NCBI GenBank assembly: GCA_009699375.1
Contig: WLOF01000004.1
Location: 1-41,332, forward strand
From: Actinomycetota bacterium
Lineage (GTDB): Bacteria > Actinomycetota > Actinomycetes > Nanopelagicales > Nanopelagicaceae
Length of the DNA stretch: 41,332 nt
Direction: 5' to 3'
The notes beneath the pieces were generated by a model. That model was not told the origin of the DNA. It worked only from the letters and a program-made list of their open reading frames with translations, and did no database searches. Positions 34,856-41,332 of this stretch are shown here, one piece after another (within the stretch, counting starts at the first letter, position 1; each line of letters starts with the position of its first letter). The position numbers and the translations under genes were made by a program.

Positions 34856-36745
34856 ATGACAAGTAATTCATTGGTTTATCTCATAGCGTTGCCACTTTTT
34901 GGAGCAGCGGTATTGCTTCTTTCAGGACGTCGTTCTGATCGCTGGGGCCACATATTTGGAACATTGATGTCCGCTGGCTCATTTGCCGTTGGTGTCTCAC
35001 TGTTTCTAAAGATGCTTGGAAATCCAACTGGCGAACGTGCTCTGACTCAAAAACTGTTTAGTTGGATATCTGTTGGTTCGTTCCAAGTTGATGCCGGACT
35101 GTTAGCTGATCAGCTATCTATTTGTTTTGTACTCCTCATTACAGGTGTTGGTACCTTGATTCACGTTTACTCGATTGCCTACATGTCGCATGATCTAGAT
35201 CGCCGCCGCTTTTTCGCTTACTTAAATTTCTTTATCGCAGCAATGCTCCTCTTAGTTCTTGGAGATTCTTACCTCAATCTGTATGTCGGCTGGGAAGGTG
35301 TTGGTCTTGCCTCTTACCTACTCATTGGTTTCTGGAATCAAAAGCCAACCTATGCAACGGCTGCAAAGAAGGCATTTGTTGCAAACCGCGTTGGTGACAT
35401 GGGACTTTCTCTTGCAATCATGATTGCATTTGCAACGCTTGGAACCGTTTCATTCCAAGGAGTTAAAGAGCACGCGAGCCAAGCATCTACGGGTTCATTA
35501 ACAGCAATCGGAATCATGTTGCTTGTTGCCGCGACTGGAAAATCTGCGCAATTCCCATTGCAAGCTTGGCTTGGGGATGCGATGGCTGGTCCTACTCCAG
35601 TTTCGGCGTTAATTCACGCAGCAACGATGGTAACTGCGGGCGTCTACTTAATAACGAGATCTAATTTTATTTTCGATTTAGCTCCAACTGCTCAACTTGC
35701 TGTGGCAATTATTGGAGCAATCACACTGCTCTTTGGAGCAATTATTGGTATGGCTAAAGATGACATCAAGAAAGCGTTAGCCGCTTCAACGATGTCTCAA
35801 ATTGGTTACATGGTTTTAGGTGCTGGCCTTGGACCAGCTGGTTATGCATTTGCAATCATGCACTTACTCACACACGGATTCTTTAAAGCAGGCATGTTCT
35901 TGGGAGCAGGATCTGTCATGCATGGAATGAACGATGAAGTAAATATGCGTCGCTATGGCGGTCTGCGTAAATTTATGCCAATTACCTTTGCAACATTTGG
36001 TCTTGGATATCTTGCGATTATCGGAGTTCCACCATTTGCTGGTTTCTATTCAAAAGATAAGATCATTGAAGTTGCATTTAACGCAGGCGGAGTTAAAGGA
36101 ATAGCTCTTGGAACTGCTGCGCTACTTGGCGCAATGATTACTGCTTTCTACATGACTCGCGTTGTCATTCTTACTTTTGCTGGAAGCAAGCGTTGGGACG
36201 ATAAAGCACACCCTCATGAATCTCCATTCCTCATGTGGGCACCAATGGTTCTACTTGCTCTTGGTTCAGTTGCTTCAGGTTTCTTCTTTACCCATGGAAA
36301 TTCTTTACGCAACTGGCTAGCACCGGTTGTCGAAGCAACACCATCGCACGAAGGTGAGTTACTCAGCCCTGCCGTTGTATCCATTTTGGCGTTGGTTCTA
36401 GTTGCAATCGGAGTTGGGTACGCAATTATTAAGTACCTATTGAACGAAGTTCCACAGGTCGCACCGGCAGATGTAACGGTATTTACTAAAGCAGCTCGGA
36501 AAGACTTACTACAAGACAATTTCAACGAAGCAGTCTTTATGCGCCCAGGTCAATCTTTAACTCGTGGACTACAAGTAGCGGATACGAAGTTAATTGATGG
36601 CGCAGTTCATGGAATTGCTCGGCTTGCAATCGGCTCAGGAAATCTCTTGAGAAAGACGCAAACTGGATTTGTCCGAAGTTATGCAATGTGGATCTTGGCA
36701 GGCGCGATTGCGTTAGTTGCCACAATTTGGGTGGTGACGTTATGA
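34856..36745 (+). CDS. nuoL: NADH-quinone oxidoreductase subunit L
   Basis: NuoL is the distal proton-pumping subunit, antiporter-like, with a long lateral helix. The 629-residue product shows [19 protein letters not shown] with the key glutamate. It also has [20 protein letters not shown] with the key lysine, and [18 protein letters not shown]. About 14-16 membrane segments are visible, ending in a final hydrophobic helix that anchors the lateral arm. The stop overlaps the start of nuoM (ATGA). Confidence 0.97.
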   Translation: MTSNSLVYLIALPLFGAAVLLLSGRRSDRWGHIFGTLMSAGSFAVGVSLFLKMLGNPTGERALTQKLFSWISVGSFQVDAGLLADQLSICFVLLITGVGTLIHVYSIAYMSHDLDRRRFFAYLNFFIAAMLLLVLGDSYLNLYVGWEGVGLASYLLIGFWNQKPTYATAAKKAFVANRVGDMGLSLAIMIAFATLGTVSFQGVKEHASQASTGSLTAIGIMLLVAATGKSAQFPLQAWLGDAMAGPTPVSALIHAATMVTAGVYLITRSNFIFDLAPTAQLAVAIIGAITLLFGAIIGMAKDDIKKALAASTMSQIGYMVLGAGLGPAGYAFAIMHLLTHGFFKAGMFLGAGSVMHGMNDEVNMRRYGGLRKFMPITFATFGLGYLAIIGVPPFAGFYSKDKIIEVAFNAGGVKGIALGTAALLGAMITAFYMTRVVILTFAGSKRWDDKAHPHESPFLMWAPMVLLALGSVASGFFFTHGNSLRNWLAPVVEATPSHEGELLSPAVVSILALVLVAIGVGYAIIKYLLNEVPQVAPADVTVFTKAARKDLLQDNFNEAVFMRPGQSLTRGLQVADTKLIDGAVHGIARLAIGSGNLLRKTQTGFVRSYAMWILAGAIALVATIWVVTL

Positions 36746-38259
36746 ACATGTTGACCTCATTAATGCTGCTGCCCCTGATTGGCGCGCTCTTAATTTCAGC
36801 ACTGCCAACCACTAAATCACTTTTGGCAAAGCAGATGACGCTCGGAACGACCCTACTTGTTGCTATTGGCGTCATAGTTATGGCAATCAGATTCGATACA
36901 AGCAAAACTGATCTGCAATTTGTTGAGACACATTCATGGATTCCAACTTTTGGAATTAACTATTCCGTGGGCGTGGACGGCATCGCGCTTGTCCTTATTA
37001 TTCTTTCCGCTCTACTTGCTCCAATCGTCGTTCTAGCTGGTTGGAACGAATCCAGCGGTGGGCGATGGAGTGCGAAAACTTTTTATATTTTGGTTCTAGT
37101 TCTAGAGACCATGATAATCGGAGTCTTTAGCGCAAATGACTTGTTCCTCTTCTATGTGTTTTTTGAAGCAATGCTCATCCCCGTTTATTTCCTCATTGGG
37201 GGATACGGCACTGGTCAACGAAATGCTGCGGCAGTGAAATTCCTTATCTATTCACTCCTCGGTGGTTTGTTGATGTTGGCTTCGATAATTGCTCTTTATG
37301 TTCTGTCAGGCGAACAAAGTGGCCATACCTTTAACATCAACACTTTGTCTCAACTACAAATGAGTTCAACAACTCAGAACTTACTTTTCCTTGGCTTCTT
37401 TATTGCATTTGCAATCAAAGCCCCGCTCTGGCCATTGCACACCTGGTTGCCTGATGCTGCTCAATCTGCAACTCCTGGAACTTCCGTACTTCTCTTGGGT
37501 ATTTTGGACAAAGTCGGAACCTTCGGAATGATTCGTTACTGCCTAACACTCTTCCCTGAAGCCTCTAAAACTTTCACCCCGTTGATTTTAGTTCTCGCTG
37601 TAATTTCAATCATTTACGGCGCTTTCCTTGCAATAGGGCAAAAAGATCTGAAGCGTTTAATTGCGTTTACCTCTATCTCACACTTCGGTTTCATCACAAT
37701 GGGAATTTTTGCGATGACATCGCAAGGTCATTCTGGCGCAACTCTGTACATGTTTAATCATGGATTCTCAACAGCTGCGCTCTTTATTGTTGGTGGATGG
37801 ATGATGTCGCGTAGAGGATCTTCAAAGATTTCAGATTTTGGAGGACTACAAAGAGTCACACCAGTAATGGCGTGGAGCTTCTTCATTGCAGGTATGTCCA
37901 GCTTGGCACTTCCCGGACTTTCAAGTTTCGTCAGCGAATTCTTAGTTCTTGTTGGTACGTACACCCGTTATCCAGTTGCAGCGATAATTGGCACCTTCGG
38001 AATTGTTCTTGCTGCTTTGTATATTTTGATTCCAGTTCAACGCGCGTTACATGGCCCAACAATGCCTGGCAACGAAGCGTTATCTGATTTGAACTTGCGA
38101 GAGAAAATTGCGATTGCACCTGTAATTGCAATAATTATCGCTCTCGGTTTCTATCCATCTCCGCTCCTCAACATTATTAACCCAGCCTCAACTCACACCA
38201 TCACTCAAGCTGGCTTTACGGATCCACTTGCTCAGATCGATCCAAAGGCTGGTAAGTAA
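36742..38259 (+). CDS. nuoM: NADH-quinone oxidoreductase subunit M
   Basis: NuoM is a proton-pumping antiporter-like subunit. From the ATG at 36742 it has 505 residues and about 14 membrane segments. Landmarks are [20 protein letters not shown] with the key glutamate, and [20 protein letters not shown], the usual quinone-oxidoreductase signature. The ORF track begins 18 codons earlier inside nuoL; the ATGA overlap supports the later start. nuoN follows directly (TAAATG). Confidence 0.97.
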   Translation: MNMLTSLMLLPLIGALLISALPTTKSLLAKQMTLGTTLLVAIGVIVMAIRFDTSKTDLQFVETHSWIPTFGINYSVGVDGIALVLIILSALLAPIVVLAGWNESSGGRWSAKTFYILVLVLETMIIGVFSANDLFLFYVFFEAMLIPVYFLIGGYGTGQRNAAAVKFLIYSLLGGLLMLASIIALYVLSGEQSGHTFNINTLSQLQMSSTTQNLLFLGFFIAFAIKAPLWPLHTWLPDAAQSATPGTSVLLLGILDKVGTFGMIRYCLTLFPEASKTFTPLILVLAVISIIYGAFLAIGQKDLKRLIAFTSISHFGFITMGIFAMTSQGHSGATLYMFNHGFSTAALFIVGGWMMSRRGSSKISDFGGLQRVTPVMAWSFFIAGMSSLALPGLSSFVSEFLVLVGTYTRYPVAAIIGTFGIVLAALYILIPVQRALHGPTMPGNEALSDLNLREKIAIAPVIAIIIALGFYPSPLLNIINPASTHTITQAGFTDPLAQIDPKAGK

Positions 38260-39780
38260 ATGACTGATTTCATCGTTCCTAAACTTTCATATGTTCAGCT
38301 CTCACCTATTTTGATTGTCTTAGGTGGCGCACTTATTGGCGTTCTCATTGAAGCTTTCTTGTCTCGTAAAGTCCGCCCAATTGCTCAATTGACTATTACT
38401 TTAGGCTCTTTGATTCTTGCTCTTATTCAGCTCTGGCATATTCGCCATGAGAGTTCGCTAACTGCAGCAATGGGTTCGGTCGCAATTGATGGAGCCACAA
38501 TTTTGATGCAGGGATCCATTTTGTTGATTGCAATATTGGCAGTTGCGCTGATCGCAGATAATGAACATTTCACTGTGCTTGCAGCTGCTGTGCCAGGCTC
38601 ACCAGAAGAGCGAGATTCTTTACAAAGTGGTGAGAAATTAACAGAAGTATTCCCACTGACGCTCTTTGCTGTTGCCGGAATGCTCTTGTTCCCCGCATCA
38701 AATGACTTAATTACCTTATTTGTGGCACTTGAAATGCTTTCCTTGCCGCTGTATTTAATGGCAGGGCTTTCTCGTCGTCGCCGGTTGATGTCTCAAGAAG
38801 CTGCGCTTAAATATTTCTTGCTCGGAGCGTTCTCCTCGGCATTCTTCTTATTTGGAGCCGCTTATCTTTATGGATACTCAGGATCAGTTTCACTTGCTGG
38901 AATCCGAGCCGCAGTTGTGGGCGGAAGTGGAAACGATGTATTCCTACTTATGGGAATCGCATTTTTATCGATTGGGTTGCTATTCAAAGTGGGTGCAGTT
39001 CCATTCCATGCTTGGACGCCAGATGTTTATCAAGGAGCGCCCACCCCGATAACCGCATTTATGGCAGCAGCGACAAAAGTTGCGGCCTTTGGCGCGATGT
39101 TGAGAATTTTCTACACTTCCCTTGCTAACGCCAACTGGGATTGGCGCCCGATGATGTCGATTATTGCCATCATCACAATGCTCTTCGGTTCCGTTGTCGC
39201 TATTGCGCAACGAGACGTTAAGCGCATGTTGGCGTATTCCTCAATAGCGCATGCAGGTTTCTTATTGACTGGAGTTATTGCACTTAATAAATCTGGGTTA
39301 GATGCTTCGATCTTTTATTTGTTTGCATACGGCGTTGCAACCGTTGGAGCATTTGGAGTTGTGACGTTAGTTCGGGATTCCTCTGGTGAAGTTACCGACC
39401 TCAACAAGTGGGCGGGCCTTGCCAAACGTTCACCCTTTGCAGCAACACTCTTTGCTGGATTCTTATTGGCCTTTGCTGGAATTCCTCTGACGAGCGGATT
39501 TATTGGAAAATTCTCTATTTTCTCTGCAGCCTATGAAAGCGGCAACAAGTCCCTCGTAATTGTGGGCGTCCTTTCAAGTGCTATCGCTGCCTACTTTTAC
39601 ATCAGAGTGATTGTTTTGATGTTCTTTAAGGATGCAGCCGATGATGGTACGAGCGTAATTATCCCTTCCATTCTTACTCGCTCCACCCTCATAATTACTT
39701 CCGTGATAACTATTCTCTTGGGCGTATACCCAGCGCCCCTGCTTAACTTTATTAACTCGCTCGCCTCGTTCGTTCGCTGA
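38260..39780 (+). CDS. nuoN: NADH-quinone oxidoreductase subunit N
   Basis: NuoN is the third antiporter-like pump subunit, next to NuoK in the membrane arm. The 506-residue product has about 14 segments. Landmarks are ALEMLSLPLYLMAGLSR with the key glutamate, then VGAVPFHAWTPDVYQGAPTP with its signature, and KRMLAYSSIAHAGF. All are conserved. The last base of its stop is the first base of the polyprenyl synthase start (TGATG). Confidence 0.97.
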   Translation: MTDFIVPKLSYVQLSPILIVLGGALIGVLIEAFLSRKVRPIAQLTITLGSLILALIQLWHIRHESSLTAAMGSVAIDGATILMQGSILLIAILAVALIADNEHFTVLAAAVPGSPEERDSLQSGEKLTEVFPLTLFAVAGMLLFPASNDLITLFVALEMLSLPLYLMAGLSRRRRLMSQEAALKYFLLGAFSSAFFLFGAAYLYGYSGSVSLAGIRAAVVGGSGNDVFLLMGIAFLSIGLLFKVGAVPFHAWTPDVYQGAPTPITAFMAAATKVAAFGAMLRIFYTSLANANWDWRPMMSIIAIITMLFGSVVAIAQRDVKRMLAYSSIAHAGFLLTGVIALNKSGLDASIFYLFAYGVATVGAFGVVTLVRDSSGEVTDLNKWAGLAKRSPFAATLFAGFLLAFAGIPLTSGFIGKFSIFSAAYESGNKSLVIVGVLSSAIAAYFYIRVIVLMFFKDAADDGTSVIIPSILTRSTLIITSVITILLGVYPAPLLNFINSLASFVR

Positions 39781-40769
39781 TGACAGCGTTTGGCATACCG
39801 GATATTTCCGGTGAACTTGAGGTCGAATTAAAGACCGGGATGTTAAAAGTCGAGCAGTTGCTCAATTCACATATTGAAGGTGACTACCCGCTTGTTGAAG
39901 AAACATCTCACCATTTAGTAGCAGCAGGTGGGAAGAGGTTACGTCCACTCCTCACCCTCATAACATCTCATCTTGGAGATCCAACTAGACCAGAAGTAGT
40001 TCCCGCAGCAGTTGTATGCGAACTTACACATTTAGCAACTTTGTATCACGATGATGTTATGGATGAAGCGCCACTTCGGCGCGGAGTTAAAAGCGCGAAT
40101 GCCAGATGGGGCAACACGGTTGCAATCTTGACTGGTGATTATCTTTTTGCCAAAGCATCAGATTTATTAGCAGACCTTGGGCCTCAAGCAGTTAGGTTGC
40201 AAGCTCGAACATTCGAGCGATTAGTAATCGGTCAAATTATGGAAACACAAGGACCGCAAAATGGTAAAGATGCGATAGAGCATTACCTACAAGTTGTTGC
40301 GGATAAAACAGGATCCTTGATTGCGACCAGTGCTCGTTTCGGCGCACTTTTGTCGGGAGCTAATTCTCAGATTGTTGAAACAGTGACAACTTTTGGTGAG
40401 CAGATGGGTATTGCTTTTCAGTTGGCAGATGATGTCATCGACATCGCAAGTGATTCGGAACTTTCTGGAAAAACTCCTGGAACAGACTTACGAGAAGGCG
40501 TTCCAACATTGGTTACTCTGAATGTTCTTAAATCAAAAGCCCGTGGCGACAGCGAATTGCGAAAGCTACTCAAGGCACCAATTAGGTCTGAAAAGGTCGT
40601 AAAAGAAGTACTACGAGCCCTTCGCAAGCACCCAGCACTGGATGAATCAAGGTCTCAACTCTTTGAGGTGGCCCAAAAAGCTCGTCAAGCCCTGGGGCCC
40701 CTGCCTATGTGCGATGCCACCGGTGCCCTGTTCTCACTATGTGACACTGTGGTCGAACGCTCACACTGA
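39780..40769 (+). CDS. Long-chain polyprenyl diphosphate synthase
   Basis: This is a trans-isoprenyl diphosphate synthase that extends farnesyl or similar diphosphates with isopentenyl diphosphate. The 329-residue product has GGKRLRP (50-56), the first Asp-rich motif DDVMD (91-95), the second DDVID (217-221, within LADDVIDIA) and GTDLREG (234-240). The residues just before the first Asp motif are ATLYH, so position -5 is a small alanine. That favours a long product, such as hepta- to nonaprenyl. It overlaps nuoN and so joins the nuo transcript. It probably supplies the menaquinone side chain for MenA. Mycobacterial grcC, hepT or ispB are possible names; I assign none. Confidence 0.93.
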   Translation: MTAFGIPDISGELEVELKTGMLKVEQLLNSHIEGDYPLVEETSHHLVAAGGKRLRPLLTLITSHLGDPTRPEVVPAAVVCELTHLATLYHDDVMDEAPLRRGVKSANARWGNTVAILTGDYLFAKASDLLADLGPQAVRLQARTFERLVIGQIMETQGPQNGKDAIEHYLQVVADKTGSLIATSARFGALLSGANSQIVETVTTFGEQMGIAFQLADDVIDIASDSELSGKTPGTDLREGVPTLVTLNVLKSKARGDSELRKLLKAPIRSEKVVKEVLRALRKHPALDESRSQLFEVAQKARQALGPLPMCDATGALFSLCDTVVERSH

Positions 40770-40847
40770 CGCGTAAAAAATGCTTCTCAACTGCCACTAT
40801 CGTTCCACTACGATTCTTTACACATCAACTTGGTAGATGGGATCTCG
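40770..40847. other. Intergenic gap with a short dyad before ppdK
   Basis: A 78-base gap separates the polyprenyl synthase and ppdK. It contains ATCGT-TCCACT-ACGAT (40799-40814), a five-pair dyad with a six-base loop. The right arm lies inside TACGAT (40809-40814), which could be a -10 for ppdK with a leader of about 27 bases. There is no T-run, so it is not a clear terminator. Confidence 0.3.
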
Positions 40848-41332
40848 ATGTCGGGCCAGTTAATTTATCCATTTTCATTCGGTGACCGCAGTCAATCTGA
40901 TTTATTAGGTGGCAAAGGCGCGAATTTGGCCGAGATGGTGCGCATCGGACTACCGGTGCCCCCAGGATTCACAATTACAACGCAAGCGTGTAGAGAATTT
41001 CTTGCATCGGGTGAAGTTCCAAAAGGACTTAAAGGTGAAATTGAAAGTTCATTAAAAGCTTTAGAAAAAAGTTTAGATAAAGAATTTGGAAATCCTAAAA
41101 AGCCACTCCTCGTCTCAGTCCGCTCTGGTGCAAAGTTCTCCATGCCAGGAATGATGGAAACAGTTCTCAATGTTGGAATGACGCCAGAAGTTGCAGAACA
41201 GATGGCTGTTCAAACAGGTAATCCAAAATTTGCTTGGGATTCTTATCGCCGATTTATTGATATGTACGGTCGCATTGTTTGCGATGTACCGCCATCTGAA
41301 TTCCATAAAATTGAAAGTCGAGTCCTTGCATC
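40848..41332 (+). CDS. ppdK: Pyruvate, phosphate dikinase, N-terminal part (runs off the right edge)
   Basis: PPDK interconverts pyruvate, ATP and phosphate with phosphoenolpyruvate, AMP and diphosphate. About 161 codons are in the window. The product begins MSGQLIYPFSFGDRSQSDLL and continues with GGKGANLAEMVRIGLPVPPGF, the ATP-grasp start typical of PPDK. LLVSVRSGAKFSMPGMMETVLNVG, seen in part here as SVRSGAKFSMPGM, follows near residues 85-105 and is the conserved nucleotide-binding region. A glycine-rich FAWDSYRRFIDMYG is also family-typical. PEP synthase is less likely because its start differs. The start ATG has only a weak ribosome site. The phosphohistidine and PEP domains lie outside the window. 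Confidence 0.94.
   Translation, partial: MSGQLIYPFSFGDRSQSDLLGGKGANLAEMVRIGLPVPPGFTITTQACREFLASGEVPKGLKGEIESSLKALEKSLDKEFGNPKKPLLVSVRSGAKFSMPGMMETVLNVGMTPEVAEQMAVQTGNPKFAWDSYRRFIDMYGRIVCDVPPSEFHKIESRVLA

Noticed and set aside
36688-36741. 18-codon N-terminal extension of nuoM in the ORF track
   Set aside because: It reads inside nuoL; the ATGA overlap at 36742 is the better start.
1-41332. CRISPR arrays, transposases, phage genes, tRNA or rRNA genes, toxin-antitoxin or defence systems
   Set aside because: I saw no direct-repeat arrays, transposase motifs, clover-leaf signatures or known defence domains, and nearly all bases are used by housekeeping genes.

Overview
The window looks like a chromosomal segment from a small, streamlined, low-to-mid-GC actinobacterium. 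Freshwater planktonic Nanopelagicales (the acI lineage, Candidatus Planktophila/Nanopelagicus type) is my best guess, made from content and gene order rather than a search. Three things point to Actinobacteria. The 33-residue ribosomal protein bS22 lies downstream of proC. The order proC - bS22 - glutaredoxin-like protein - HAD-IB phosphatase - histidine phosphatase - TlpA/CcdA/ResB/CcsA - men genes recalls the Mycobacterium Rv0500-Rv0560 region as I remember it. XPB sits beside a Helicase_C_3 protein. Coding density is extreme: no gene-free stretch exceeds about 100 bases, and neighbouring genes usually overlap by 1-8 bases.

Layout. 1-3344: start of radA (minus), a cysteine-rich unknown (minus), proC, a secreted propeller-like protein and bS22. 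3356-6405: a large secreted metzincin-like protein (minus), then a small unknown protein and a glutaredoxin-like protein. 6368-12115: a minus-strand block with the XPB helicase, an M20 peptidase, a Helicase_C_3 protein and a SerB-like HAD phosphatase. 12166-16446: a plus-strand operon with a histidine phosphatase and the System II cytochrome c maturation genes (TlpA/ResA-like, CcdA, ResB, CcsA/CcsB). 16452-24730: the menaquinone block (menA, menE, menB, menC, menD, menF, menG) with a small PLDc_N membrane protein and the biotin transporter bioY. 24773-40769: a complete 14-gene NDH-1 operon, nuoA to nuoN, ending in a long-chain polyprenyl diphosphate synthase. 40848-end: the first part of ppdK.

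From about 12 to 41 kb the genes fit together as one respiratory module. NDH-1 oxidises NADH and reduces menaquinone. The men genes make the naphthoquinone ring, the polyprenyl synthase probably makes the side-chain precursor and MenA joins them, with MenG adding the methyl group. The Res/Ccs proteins mature c-type cytochromes further down the chain.

The clearest unannotated signal is regulatory. At ten genes that begin transcription units, a TANNNT hexamer lies 6-9 nt before the start codon and no Shine-Dalgarno sequence is visible. That is the signature of leaderless transcripts. I found no phage, insertion sequence, CRISPR, tRNA, rRNA or defence system. The window is mostly housekeeping, and the least understood genes are the two secreted proteins and the cysteine-rich protein near the left end.
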